From positions 1,054,001 to 1,118,000 of the forward strand of contig CP065007.1 of assembly GCA_016699715.1 (NCBI GenBank): a DNA stretch of 64,000 nt, written 5' to 3'. Source of the stretch: Candidatus Competibacteraceae bacterium. GTDB lineage: Bacteria > Pseudomonadota > Gammaproteobacteria > Competibacterales > Competibacteraceae. Each line of letters starts with the position of its first letter. Within the stretch, counting starts at the first letter, position 1. Positions 28,535-37,753 of this stretch are shown here, piece after piece. Below the pieces are notes generated by a model that was given only the letters and a program-made list of their open reading frames with translations, had not been told where the DNA came from and searched no databases. The translations under genes and the position numbers were made by a program.

Positions 28535-29557
28535 ATGTCCGAACGCACCGCTCCCGACGAAACCGCTCTTGCCCCAGTCGCTTCCGCCCAGTCCACCACG
28601 GTCAGAACCGCGCCGCGACAGGGTGAGAAACTGCGTGGCGAGGACAAGGTCGCCCGCATCCCGGTCAAGATCGCGCCCAGCGATCCCAGCCAGCGCCTGC
28701 GCAAGCCGGCCTGGATTCGCGCCCCGTTCCCCGGCACACCGGAAGTGCAGCGGCTCAAGCGAATCTTGCGAGAGAATCGCCTGCACACTGTGTGCGAGGA
28801 AGCCAATTGCCCTAATCTGGGCGAATGTTTCGGGCACGGTACCGCCACCTTCATGATCATGGGCGACATCTGCACCCGCCGCTGTCCATTCTGCGACGTG
28901 GGCCACGGCCGGCCCAACCCGCTCGATCTCCAGGAACCGGAAAATCTGGCGCGCACCGTCGCGGCGATGGCGCTGAAGTACGTGGTCGTCACCTCGGTGG
29001 ATCGCGACGATCTGCGTGATGGCGGCGCGGCGCACTTCGCCGAGTGTATTCGAGCCATGCGCGCCGCTTGGCCGGGCATCGTCATCGAAATTCTGACCCC
29101 CGATTTTCGCGGCCGGATGGACGTGGCCTTGGAGATTCTGGGGCGGGAACCGCCGGATGTGTTCAACCACAACCTGGAAACCGTGCCCCGCCTGTACCGG
29201 CAGGCCCGGCCCGGCGCCGACTATCAATATTCGCTGACCCTGCTCCAGCGCTTCAAGGAACGGCATCCGCATGTCCCGACCAAGTCGGGGCTGATGCTGG
29301 GTTTGGGCGAGACGACGGAGGAGATCGAACAGGTTATGCGCGACCTGCGTGCCCATCGGGTGGAAATGCTGACCCTCGGCCAGTATCTCCAGCCCAGCGC
29401 CCATCACCTGCCGGTGGAGCGCTACGCACCGCTGGAGGAGTTTGCGCACCTGCGCGAGCTGGGCGAGGCCATGGGATTCACCCATGTCGCTTCCGCGCCG
29501 CTGGTGCGTTCGTCCTATCACGCCGATTTGCAGGCCAAGGGCGCTGGTGTGGGGTGA
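28535..29557 (+). CDS. lipA: Lipoyl synthase
   Basis: 340-residue radical-SAM enzyme that inserts two sulfurs into octanoyl groups. Both cluster motifs are present: the auxiliary CEEANCPNLGEC and the radical-SAM CTRRCPFC. The N-terminal 60 residues are longer and more polar than in E. coli. Follows lipB by 100 bp. Confidence 0.97.
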   Translation: MSERTAPDETALAPVASAQSTTVRTAPRQGEKLRGEDKVARIPVKIAPSDPSQRLRKPAWIRAPFPGTPEVQRLKRILRENRLHTVCEEANCPNLGECFGHGTATFMIMGDICTRRCPFCDVGHGRPNPLDLQEPENLARTVAAMALKYVVVTSVDRDDLRDGGAAHFAECIRAMRAAWPGIVIEILTPDFRGRMDVALEILGREPPDVFNHNLETVPRLYRQARPGADYQYSLTLLQRFKERHPHVPTKSGLMLGLGETTEEIEQVMRDLRAHRVEMLTLGQYLQPSAHHLPVERYAPLEEFAHLRELGEAMGFTHVASAPLVRSSYHADLQAKGAGVG

Positions 29558-29622
29558 GTCCGGCCATTCCCATTTTGGTCGTCGGCGCACGTCCGGTGGT
29601 CAGGCTTCAAGAGGGGTAGCGG

Positions 29623-30831
29623 ATGGTGAAGATCGAGGACTGGCGGACTCCAGCGGTCATCCTGTGGTGCGGCGCGCTGATCCTGGCGGTTTCGCTGGGC
29701 ATCCGCCACACCTTCGGCCTGTTCCTGCAACCGATGAGCCTGGACAACGGCTGGGGCCGGGAAATCTTCGCTTTCGCCATCGCCTTGCAAAACCTGGTTT
29801 GGGGGCTCGCCCAACCGTTTGCCGGCCGGCTGGCCGATCGCTTCGGCGCCGGTTGGGCGATTCTGGGCGGAACCCTGCTGTATGTGGCCGGTTTGCTGTT
29901 GATGGCTCAATCCACATCGACCTTCGGTTTGGCGCTGAGCGCGGGCGTGCTGATCGGGCTCGGCTTGAGCGGCACCACTTTCCCGGTGGTATTCGGCGCG
30001 GTCAGCCGGGCGGTGCCGCCGGAACAGCGTAGCCTCGCCATGGGCATCGCCATGGCGATTGGTTCGCTCGGGCAGTTCGTGCTGCTGCCGGGCAGCCAGT
30101 GGCTGATTGGGGCATTCGGCTGGGCGGCGGCGCTGGTCGTGCTGGGCCTGCTGGGGATCGGCATGGCGCCGTTGTCGGCCGCGCTGTTCGAGCGCCCGTT
30201 TAGCAATTCCGCCGTGCCGGCGCGGCCGTTGCGGGCGATTCTGGCCGAGGCGTTCACCCACCGGGGGTTCTGGCTGTTGTCGCTGGGCTTTTTCGTGTGC
30301 GGCTTCCAGGTGGTGTTCATCGCCACCCACATTCCCGCCTTTCTGATGGACCGGGGTCTGTCCCCGCTGGTGGGCACCACCGTGCTCGCCCTGATCGGGC
30401 TGTTCAATATTTTCGGGTCCTACCTGGCCGGGTTGGGTGGCGGCAAATTCCGCAAGCCGATGCTGTTGACCGGGATCTATCTGACACGGGCGGTGGTGAT
30501 CACCGCGTTTATCCTGCTGCCGGTCACGGCCTGGAGCGCCTATGCCTTCGGCATGGTGATGGGCCTGCTCTGGTTGAGCACGGTGCCGCTGACCAACGGC
30601 ACGGTGGCGACGGTGTTCGGGGTCGGGAATATGTCGATGCTCGGTGGCATCGTGTTCCTGTTCCATCAGGTCGGCGCGTTTCTCGGTGGTTGGCTGGGCG
30701 GCTATCTGTACGATGCCACCGGCTCCTACCGCGCGGTCTGGATCATCGCCATCGGCTTGAGTCTCGCCGCCGCCCTGCTCAATTGGCCGATTCGCGAACA
30801 GGCGGTGCGCCCGGCCACCGCGCCGGCCTGA
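29623..30831 (+). CDS. Major facilitator superfamily transporter
   Basis: 402 residues with twelve predicted membrane helices. The N-terminal half has GIRHTFGLFLQPMS and a motif-A-like GRLADRFGAGW loop. The layout resembles OFA / monocarboxylate-type MFS proteins, but the substrate cannot be told. A very small membrane ORF starts 5 nt after its stop. Confidence 0.9.
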   Translation: MVKIEDWRTPAVILWCGALILAVSLGIRHTFGLFLQPMSLDNGWGREIFAFAIALQNLVWGLAQPFAGRLADRFGAGWAILGGTLLYVAGLLLMAQSTSTFGLALSAGVLIGLGLSGTTFPVVFGAVSRAVPPEQRSLAMGIAMAIGSLGQFVLLPGSQWLIGAFGWAAALVVLGLLGIGMAPLSAALFERPFSNSAVPARPLRAILAEAFTHRGFWLLSLGFFVCGFQVVFIATHIPAFLMDRGLSPLVGTTVLALIGLFNIFGSYLAGLGGGKFRKPMLLTGIYLTRAVVITAFILLPVTAWSAYAFGMVMGLLWLSTVPLTNGTVATVFGVGNMSMLGGIVFLFHQVGAFLGGWLGGYLYDATGSYRAVWIIAIGLSLAAALLNWPIREQAVRPATAPA

Positions 30832-30836
30832 CGGCA

Positions 30837-30971
30837 ATGCGCAAGCCGCTGTCCTTCTCCGGCGCGCTCGCTATCGGCCTGCTGGCGCTGGCCGCGCTGC
30901 TGGCGTTCGTCGCTTATCGCAGTCCCGATATGATGCTGGTGTTCTTCGCCGCCTGGAAACTGTGTATGTAA
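30837..30971 (+). CDS. Small single-pass membrane protein (44 residues)
   Basis: Starts at an ATG 5 nt after the transporter stop. After MRKPLSFSG it is one hydrophobic helix (ALAIGLLALAALLAFVAY) and a short tail FFAAWKLCM. Tight spacing suggests translation with the transporter. Support is limited to position and composition. Confidence 0.45.
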   Translation: MRKPLSFSGALAIGLLALAALLAFVAYRSPDMMLVFFAAWKLCM

Positions 30972-31079
30972 GCGGGGGTCGTACCGCCTCGTGCTCCCCG
31001 CATCGTCGTACCCCTGCATCCGCGACTATCGAAACACATCGAGCGGCGTCCGTCGGGGTGCCTGGAAGGGAAGGGAAGC

Positions 31080-31397
31080 ATGAGTCACGCTGTACTGACC
31101 GCTTTGAGCAACAACGCCGCCCTGCTGCTGGCGCTGGGTGAAGTGTTGAGTAAAATCAGCATGATCTCGGGCATGTCCAGGACAGCATCGCCGAGTCGGT
31201 CCGGACCATGACGCAGTGGCACGATGAATACCGCATCCCGCATCCGATCAAGGGCGAGCTCTGGATCGAGGGGCGTTTCGTGCCCGAGCGCTTGCCCGAC
31301 GGCGGTGCGCTTTGGCATGGTTTCGTGATGGATATTACCGAACGCAAACGGGCCGATGACATCCTGCGCGTCAGTCAGGGAAGCTCGGGAAGAACCG
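31080..31397 (+). pseudogene. Remnant of a membrane sensor: 5TM start fused by deletion to a PAS tail
   Basis: From ATG 31080 a short frame gives MSHAVLTALSNNAALLLALG, a typical start of a multi-helix sensor domain, and stops after 43 residues. In another frame (31208 on) comes HDEYRIPHPIKGELWIEG...WHGFVMDITERKRADD, the end of a PAS domain with its PAC motif. I infer that a sensor gene lost its middle and C-terminal parts. It lies directly before an intact sensor gene. Confidence 0.6.
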
Positions 31398-34300
31398 ATG
31401 AGTATATTTTCCGCCAACTTGGACTACGTTTTTTTCCTCTATGGCCTGTCGTTCGTGTTGCTGGGCACGATGGCCGTGATGCCCGGCGATCGGGACAGCG
31501 CCTTGCCGTGGCGGTGGCTGGCGGCATTCGGGTTTCTGCATGGGCTGAACGAATGGCTGGATCTGCTGGCGCTGAGCTGGGCGGATTCACCGGAGTTCCA
31601 GAGCGTGCGGCTGGCAGTGCTGGTGGTGTCGTTCCCGCCGCTGCTCGAATTCGGCCGGCGGGGCACCTCTGAAAGGAGCGTTCTGTTCGGCTGGCGCGGG
31701 TGGCTGGGGCTGGCGGGGTTGGTCGCGCTGGGCGCGCTGTCCGGCGGCGCGAACGGATTCAACGCCGCCTGTCGTTACGCATTCGGCTTGCCGGGCGGCG
31801 TGCTGGCCGCCGTGGCGCTGTGGCGGGCTTCCCGGCTGGAAGTGAATGAGCGGCGCTTCGGGTTATGGCTGGCGGCCGGTTCGTTGCTGGTTTATGGCGT
31901 ATTGGTCGGCCTGGCGCCGCCCGCCGCTCCGTTCTTCCCGGCCTCCTGGCTCAATCAGGACCACTTCCTGACCACCGCCGGATTCCCTGTTCAGTTGCCG
32001 CGCATGGCTTGTGCCCTGGGTGCCCTGGCCGGTGTATGGTTCTACCGTTTGCGGTGTGAGCCCGAACCACGGCGCGATGGGCCGGTCCGGCGCTGGTGGC
32101 GTCCCATTGGATTCGCGCTGCTGGTCGCTTTGGGTGGCCTCACCGCCGCCTGGCAGGGCGATAATATCGACGCCGAAAACCGCCAGCGCCTGCTGGAGCA
32201 GGCGCTGGAGATCGCCAAAACCATCAAGCCCGAGTACGCCAAGGCGCTCACTTTCACGGCGGCGGATCGGGGCACGCCGGTATTCGAGCGGATCCGCCAG
32301 CAGATGATCGCCTATCGGCAAATCTATCCGGTGCGTGGCATCTACAGCATGAGCTTGCGCCGGGGCGTCCTGGTGTTCGGACCGGAAAGTTACGCCGAGG
32401 ACGACCCGATGGCCTCGGCGCCCGGCACGGTTTACGACGTTCCCGATTCCATGGGTTTTGAGGTGTTGCGAACCAGCCAGCCGGCGGTGGTGGGGCCGGT
32501 AACCGACAGCTACGGCCGCTTCGTTTCGGCGCTGGCGCCGGTGCTCGACCCCCGCTCGGGCGAAGTGTTGATGCTGGTCGGGCTGGATGTGCTGGCCGAA
32601 GAATGGGACGCCCGCATTGCCGCCGGCCGCCTGCCGGTCATCGCCGGCAACCTGATCCTGCTGCTGGCGTTCCTGGCGGGTGTCAGCATGGTTGAATGGC
32701 GCAACCGGCTGCCGGACGCGCGACGCTCGCGCTGGCGTCACCTGGAAACCGCGCTGGCCGGCGGTTGGGGGCTGCTGCTGGCGGCGTCGGTCACGGCGCT
32801 GAACATCGAGGTGGAAAATCGCGAGCATCGGATCATTTTTCACCGCCTGGCCGACGCCCGCGTCGCCAACATCCGCGGCAACCTGCAAGACATCCGCACC
32901 AACCTGGAGGTCTTGGCCCGATTCTTCGAATCCAGCCAGCGGGTGGAGCGTGAGGAATTTCGTACTTTCGTCGCACCCATGCTGCAATCCAGTCTGGTCC
33001 AATCCTACGAATGGATTGCGTGGGTGCCGGCGGCGGACAAGGAAGCGGTGGAGCTTGCCGCGCGGCGGGAGGGTTTAGACGATTTCGCGATTTGGCAGCG
33101 CGATGCTTCTGGCAGGCCGGTTCCCGCCGAGGGCCAGGCGGATTACTATCCGATCTATTTTGTGGAGCCACTGCTCGGCAATGAGGTGGCCCAGGGATTC
33201 GATCTGGGTTCCGAACCGCTACGGCGCGCCGCGTTGGAAACGGCGGCTCGCACCGGTTTGGTTGCCGCCACCGAACCGATCAGTCTGGTCCAGGATAGTG
33301 GCCGGCCGTATCGGGTGTTGGTGTTGCAACCGCTATTTGCGCTGGGCGCAACCGGCGAAATGAACTCGGGTGCCGGTCGACTGGCCGCATGGCCGCGTGG
33401 CTTCGCCGTGGGCATTTTGCGTTTGCAGTCCTTGCTGAGCGAGATCACGCCAGCCAGAACTGGCGTCGAAGACGAGATCACGATACGCCTGCTGAGCCTG
33501 ACATCCGGTCGCCTTGAACCAAGGCTGCTGGCGATGTATCCGCCCGACTCCGGGAGCGAAACTCCCGTCGGCATCGCGCGGTTCGGTGCCAGCAATTTTC
33601 AGGCCATTTATCCGCTGTTTGACTTTGGTCGCACTTATGCGGTCCTGATTCAAGGCACGCCGGCCTTTGATACCGCATACCCCCCGCGTGCCGGCTGGTT
33701 GGTCGGGTTGGCGGGGCTACTGCTGGTTGGGGTGTTTACAGCCTTTGTCGGCGTGCTGCGCAACCGCGAGGGTTTTTTGGAGCACGAAGTGCGGGAACGC
33801 ACGGCCGAAGTGCGGGAAAGCGAGGAGCGCTTTCATCAGATGTTTGAGAAGCACGATGCGGTCATGCTGCTGATCGAGCCGGAGAGCGGGAAAATCCTGG
33901 ATGTGAATCAGGCGGCGGTGCGTTATTACGGCTACCCGGTGTGGCAACTCCGCACGATGAGCATTGAAGACATCAACACCCTGCCGTCCGAGGAGGTGGC
34001 GTGGCAGCGGCGGCAGGCGCTGCAAACCCAGCACAACTGCTTCATTTTCCATCACCGGCTTGCCAGCGGCGACATCCGGGTGGTGGAAGTTCATTCGTCC
34101 CCGATCAAGCTGCACGCGAAACCGATCCTGTTTTCGATCATCCACGACATCACCGAGCGCGAGGCGCAGGAGCGCGAGTTGCGCCGGTTGGCCACCACCG
34201 ACCCGCTGACCGGATTGGCCAACCGTCGCCGGTTCCTGGAGCAGCTCAGCTTGGAATTGGCGCGGTTCCATCGTTATGCCAAGCCCACGGCGCTGCTGAT

Positions 34301-34682
34301 GCTGGATCTGGATCATTTCAAGCGGGTGAACGACGACTACGGCCACGCGACCGGCGATGCCGTGTTGCGGCATTTCGCCGCGCTCGCCCGGCAGGCGCTG
34401 CGCAAGATCGATCGCATCGGCCGGTTGGGCGGCGAGGAGTTTGGCGCGTTGCTGCCGGGCACGGATGAAGAGGGGGCGCGGCAACTGGCCGAGCGATTGC
34501 GGAATCTGGTGGCGGAATCACCCGCCAGCGCTGAAACCGGCGCGATCAGCTTCACCGTCAGCATCGGTATCACCTTGTTTGCGTCGGCCGACACCAAAAG
34601 CGAGTCGGTGTTGAGCCGGGCCGACCGCGCGCTGTATCGTGCCAAGGGCGCGGGGCGCAACCGGGTGGAAATAGAGCGGTAG
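31398..34682 (+). CDS. Membrane diguanylate cyclase with CHASE-like, PAS and GGDEF domains
   Basis: 1094 residues from ATG 31398 (GGGAAGAACCG before it). In order: about seven N-terminal membrane helices (residues 5-215), a periplasmic sensor region, two helices, a CHASE domain (near 480-700: LEVLARFFESSQRVEREEFRTF), one more helix, a short coil, a PAS domain (near 815-935) and a GGDEF domain with the active motif RLGGEEFGALLPG. It should make cyclic di-GMP in response to an unknown extracellular signal. There is no EAL domain. Confidence 0.92.
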   Translation: MSIFSANLDYVFFLYGLSFVLLGTMAVMPGDRDSALPWRWLAAFGFLHGLNEWLDLLALSWADSPEFQSVRLAVLVVSFPPLLEFGRRGTSERSVLFGWRGWLGLAGLVALGALSGGANGFNAACRYAFGLPGGVLAAVALWRASRLEVNERRFGLWLAAGSLLVYGVLVGLAPPAAPFFPASWLNQDHFLTTAGFPVQLPRMACALGALAGVWFYRLRCEPEPRRDGPVRRWWRPIGFALLVALGGLTAAWQGDNIDAENRQRLLEQALEIAKTIKPEYAKALTFTAADRGTPVFERIRQQMIAYRQIYPVRGIYSMSLRRGVLVFGPESYAEDDPMASAPGTVYDVPDSMGFEVLRTSQPAVVGPVTDSYGRFVSALAPVLDPRSGEVLMLVGLDVLAEEWDARIAAGRLPVIAGNLILLLAFLAGVSMVEWRNRLPDARRSRWRHLETALAGGWGLLLAASVTALNIEVENREHRIIFHRLADARVANIRGNLQDIRTNLEVLARFFESSQRVEREEFRTFVAPMLQSSLVQSYEWIAWVPAADKEAVELAARREGLDDFAIWQRDASGRPVPAEGQADYYPIYFVEPLLGNEVAQGFDLGSEPLRRAALETAARTGLVAATEPISLVQDSGRPYRVLVLQPLFALGATGEMNSGAGRLAAWPRGFAVGILRLQSLLSEITPARTGVEDEITIRLLSLTSGRLEPRLLAMYPPDSGSETPVGIARFGASNFQAIYPLFDFGRTYAVLIQGTPAFDTAYPPRAGWLVGLAGLLLVGVFTAFVGVLRNREGFLEHEVRERTAEVRESEERFHQMFEKHDAVMLLIEPESGKILDVNQAAVRYYGYPVWQLRTMSIEDINTLPSEEVAWQRRQALQTQHNCFIFHHRLASGDIRVVEVHSSPIKLHAKPILFSIIHDITEREAQERELRRLATTDPLTGLANRRRFLEQLSLELARFHRYAKPTALLMLDLDHFKRVNDDYGHATGDAVLRHFAALARQALRKIDRIGRLGGEEFGALLPGTDEEGARQLAERLRNLVAESPASAETGAISFTVSIGITLFASADTKSESVLSRADRALYRAKGAGRNRVEIER

Positions 34683-34685
34683 AGC

Positions 34686-34720
34686 CTGCATGGGCGGCCA
34701 GGTTGGCCGCCCATGCAGGG
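34686..34720. terminator. Bidirectional terminator-like hairpin
   Basis: Perfect 15-bp stem, CCTGCATGGGCGGCC (34686-34700) with its complement at 34706-34720, loop AGGTT. It lies between the convergent diguanylate cyclase and trpC genes. Confidence 0.75.
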
Positions 34721-34726
34721 GGGGCA

Positions 34727-35536
34727 TCACGTCCCGAACAACTCCGCCAGTTTCAGGCCGGGGTCGGGAGCGCGCATGAAAGCTTCGCCCACCAGAAAGG
34801 CATGTACCCCGTTCTCGCGCAGCAGCGCCACGTCCGCCGGGGTGTGAATGCCGCTTTCGGTGACCACGGTGCGGTCCTCGGGAATGCGGGACAGCAGATC
34901 GAGCGTGGTGTCCAGCCGGGTTTCGAAAGTACGCAGGTTGCGGTTGTTGATGCCGATCAGGGTCGCACCGGTGGCCAGCGCCCGTTCCAGCTCCTCGGCA
35001 TCGTGGACTTCCACCAACATATCCAGACTCAGTTCCGCCGCCAGTCGCGCCAGTTGGATCAGTGCGGCATCGTCCAGCGCGGCCACGATCAGCAGGATGC
35101 AATCGGCGCCGATCAACCGCGCTTCGTAGACCTGATAGGGGTCGATGATGAAGTCCTTGCGTAGCGCCGGCAGGCCGCAAGCGGCTCGCGCTTCCTCTAG
35201 ATAATCCTCGTGACCCTGAAAAAAATCGCGGTCGGTCAGCACCGACAGGCAGGCCGCCCCGGCGGCGGCATAACTTTGCGCGATAGCGGCCGGTTCGAAC
35301 GGATCGCGCAACAGGCCCTTGCTGGGCGAGGCGCGCTTGATCTCGGCGATGACCGCCGGGCGACCGGTCGCGATCGTCCGCGTCAACTGGCCCAAGAAGG
35401 GGCGAGGAGCGGGCAGACGCTCAATCCGCCCGCGCAGTTCGCGCAAACTCAGCATCTGCTGGCGCTCGGCGATTTCCTCGGCCTTGCGGGCCAGGATTTT
35501 TTGCAGAATGTCGGGCGTGTCGCTCATGACGCTCAT
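34727..35536 (-). CDS. trpC: Indole-3-glycerol phosphate synthase
   Basis: 269-residue TIM barrel that closes the indole ring from CdRP in tryptophan synthesis. Motifs: VIAEIKRASPSKG near residue 60, LRKDFIIDPYQV, GINNRNLRTF and ESGIHTPADV. The ATG overlaps the trpD stop by 4 nt (ATGA); a second ATG three codons later (35527) is possible. No trpF is fused. Confidence 0.96.
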   Translation of the reverse strand: MSVMSDTPDILQKILARKAEEIAERQQMLSLRELRGRIERLPAPRPFLGQLTRTIATGRPAVIAEIKRASPSKGLLRDPFEPAAIAQSYAAAGAACLSVLTDRDFFQGHEDYLEEARAACGLPALRKDFIIDPYQVYEARLIGADCILLIVAALDDAALIQLARLAAELSLDMLVEVHDAEELERALATGATLIGINNRNLRTFETRLDTTLDLLSRIPEDRTVVTESGIHTPADVALLRENGVHAFLVGEAFMRAPDPGLKLAELFGT

Positions 35537-36567
35537 GACGCCAAGGACTGTGTGCAGCGCACGAATTCATCCAGCTTGACCCGCGCCGCGCCGCTGGCCA
35601 GGGTCTCGCGGGCCAGTTCGATGCCGGTGGCGATGGAAGGCGCGAGGTTGGCCGCGTACAGCGCCGCGCCGGCGTTGAAGGCGACGATGTCGCGCGGGGT
35701 GCCCGGTTCGTTGTCCAGCGCGTTCAGCAGCATGGCCTTGGATTGTTCGGCGTTTTCGACCCTGAGTCCCCGGTTGGAGACCATGGCCAGCCCGAAATCC
35801 TCGGGGTGAATCTCGTATTCCACGATCTCGCCGTTCCGGAGTTCGCCGACCTGGGTGGGCGCGCCCAGCGAAATCTCGTCCATGCCGTCCTTGCCCCAGA
35901 CCACGAGGACGTGTTGCGCGCCGAGTTGCTGCATGACCCGCACCTGAATGCCGACCAGATCGGGATGGAAGACGCCCATGAGTTGGTTGGGCGCGTCGGC
36001 GGGATTGGTCAGCGGGCCGAGGATGTTGAAAATGGTGCGCACGCCCATTTCGCGGCGCACCGGCGCGACGTTCTTCATGGCCGAGTGATGATTAGGCGCG
36101 AACATGAAGCCGATGCCGGTGGTGGCGATGCAGTCGGCCACCTGTTTGGCGTGCAGGTCGATACGAGCGCCCAGCGCTTCCAGCACGTCGGCGCTGCCGG
36201 ATTTGGACGAGACGCTGCGATTGCCGTGTTTGGCGACCCGCGCGCCGGCGGCGGCGGCGACGAACATGGTGGCGGTGGAGATGTTGAAGGTGTGCGCGCC
36301 GTCGCCGCCGGTGCCGACGATATCGACGAAATGTTCGTGCGGCGGTGGGACGTGGACCTTGGTGGAGAGCTCGCGCATCACCGTGGCGGCGGCGGTGATT
36401 TCGCCGATGGTTTCCTTTTTGATCCGCAGGCCGGTCAGAACGGCGGCGGTCATGAGCGGGGAAATTTCGCCGGCCATGATCTGGCGCATCAGCGAGAGCA
36501 TCTCGTCGTAGAAGATCTCGCGGTGTTCGATGGTGCGTTGCAGGGCTTCCTGGGGGGTGATGGACAT
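35533..36567 (-). CDS. trpD: Anthranilate phosphoribosyltransferase
   Basis: 344 residues. The PRPP-binding motif is intact (VGTGGDGAHTFNIST), with KHGNRSVSSKSGSADVLEALG following. Middle gene of trpG-trpD-trpC; its ATG lies 22 bp after the trpG stop. Confidence 0.97.
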   Translation of the reverse strand: MSITPQEALQRTIEHREIFYDEMLSLMRQIMAGEISPLMTAAVLTGLRIKKETIGEITAAATVMRELSTKVHVPPPHEHFVDIVGTGGDGAHTFNISTATMFVAAAAGARVAKHGNRSVSSKSGSADVLEALGARIDLHAKQVADCIATTGIGFMFAPNHHSAMKNVAPVRREMGVRTIFNILGPLTNPADAPNQLMGVFHPDLVGIQVRVMQQLGAQHVLVVWGKDGMDEISLGAPTQVGELRNGEIVEYEIHPEDFGLAMVSNRGLRVENAEQSKAMLLNALDNEPGTPRDIVAFNAGAALYAANLAPSIATGIELARETLASGAARVKLDEFVRCTQSLAS

Positions 36568-36589
36568 GTCAGGCGTTCTCCGGGGCGGT

Positions 36590-37171
36590 TCAGTGCCGGG
36601 TCAGAAAATTGCGGAGCAGGGTGTGGCCGTGTTCGGTCAGGATCGATTCCGGGTGGAACTGCACGCCTTCGACCGGCAGGGTTTTGTGGCGCACGCCCAT
36701 GATTTCATCGATGTCGCCGTCCGGGGTTTGGGTCCAGGCGGTGATGTCCAGGCAATCCGGGGCGGTGGATTTTTCGATCACCAGGGAATGATAGCGCACC
36801 ACGGTGAACGGACTGGGCAGGTCGGCGAACACGCCTTGCCCCCGGTGATGGACCTCGGAGGTCTTGCCATGCATCACTTGCCCGGCGCGGACGATGTGTC
36901 CGCCGAAGGCCTGGCCGATGCTTTGGTGGCCCAGACAGACGCCGAGGATCGGGATCTGGCCGGCGAAGCGTTCGATGGCGGCCAGCGAGACGCCCGCTTC
37001 GTTGGGCGTGCAGGGGCCGGGCGAGAGCACGATGCGCGCCGGGGCGAATTCGGCGATCTGGTCGGGGTCGATCTGGTCGTTGCGGTAGACCCATACCTCT
37101 TCGCCCAGCTCGCCGAAGTATTGCACCAGGTTGTAGGTGAAGGAGTCGTAGTTGTCGATCATGAGCAGCAT
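36590..37171 (-). CDS. trpG: Anthranilate synthase glutaminase component
   Basis: 193-residue class I glutamine amidotransferase with the nucleophile in GVCLGHQSIGQAFGG and the His-Glu pair near the C terminus (GVQFHPESIL). Start at ATG 37171 (MLLMIDNYDSF) with AGAGGT before it. trpE is not adjacent, as in several gammaproteobacteria; no Trp-rich leader peptide was seen upstream. Confidence 0.96.
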   Translation of the reverse strand: MLLMIDNYDSFTYNLVQYFGELGEEVWVYRNDQIDPDQIAEFAPARIVLSPGPCTPNEAGVSLAAIERFAGQIPILGVCLGHQSIGQAFGGHIVRAGQVMHGKTSEVHHRGQGVFADLPSPFTVVRYHSLVIEKSTAPDCLDITAWTQTPDGDIDEIMGVRHKTLPVEGVQFHPESILTEHGHTLLRNFLTRH

Positions 37172-37562
37172 GACGGGTGAACCTCTTGGCGCGGCGAGGG
37201 AGGGCGTCCAACAAACACCCTGGATACCCGTATGGGAACCCGCCGTGTTCGTTGGTGTGCTGGTTGAATTGTACGGGTTCGACACGGTTTGTTGGAATGC
37301 GCATGGGGCAGGGCGGGGCAGGAGACGGGGTCACCAGTACCGGTGGGGTTGTCTGCGGTTTTGCCTTTAGCTCGGACTGGCAATTTTTCCGAACCAAACG
37401 ATAATTATGTAACTATTCTTGAGGTCTTGTGCAAGGGAGCGTCCCTTGGCCGTGTCATGCATTACTGAGATGGCATGAGGCTGCAATGAATGTTATGCAG
37501 CTATTAAAGACCAGTGAAATCAATTGATTATTTTCAAAAATGGCGGATTCTGGTAGATAGAC
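37172..37562. other. Intergenic region between trpG and the cassette array
   Basis: No supported gene. It contains a 9-bp inverted repeat, CCAACAAAC (near 37208) and GTTTGTTGG (near 37289), a small hairpin CAAGGGA/TCCCTTG near 37432-37448, and AT-rich sequence from about 37380 on that contrasts with the GC-rich trp genes. The trpG promoter should lie here. No integrase gene or fragment was recognised. Confidence 0.4.
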
Positions 37563-37583
37563 GGAAACCATATAATCACTTGT
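37563..37583 (+). other. attI-like integron junction (start of the plus-strand array)
   Basis: GGAAACCATATAATCACTTG followed by the core TT and mini-cassette B. The 13 nt ATAATCACTTGTT are identical to the junction before cassette A (11778-11790 on the minus strand), while the sequence further out is not. Confidence 0.45.
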
Positions 37584-37733
37584 TTCGCGGACGCTTCGCG
37601 CCCGCGAAACGGGGCGGCGGATTGCAATCCGCTGGTTGCTTGGCGCTTCGCGCCGCACAACCACGCGGATCAAGCCGACATCGGCCGTCAAAGCCTTCGG
37701 CTTTTCCGTCCTCGCGGCTTATCCGCCGCCCCG
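37583..37733 (+). repeat. ORF-less mini-cassette, copy B (151 bp)
   Basis: Same unit as copy A. It begins TTTCGCGGACGCTTCGCG, with CCGCGAAAC facing the start, and has arms GGGGCGGCGGAT and ATCCGCCGCCCC. Core G at 37733 precedes TTATGCGAAT of the first gene cassette. This copy directly follows the attI-like junction and has no gene attC before it. Confidence 0.8.
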
Positions 37734-37753
37734 TTATGCGAATGAGGTGGAGC

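Noticed and set aside
37172..37450. trp attenuator / leader peptide before trpG
   Set aside because: No short ORF with tandem Trp codons and no alternative hairpins were seen.
37514..37753. An in-frame extension of the HAD gene upstream through mini-cassette B
   Set aside because: The frame crosses the structured repeat and the attI-like junction. The good ribosome-binding site is at GAGGTGGAG before ATG 37754.
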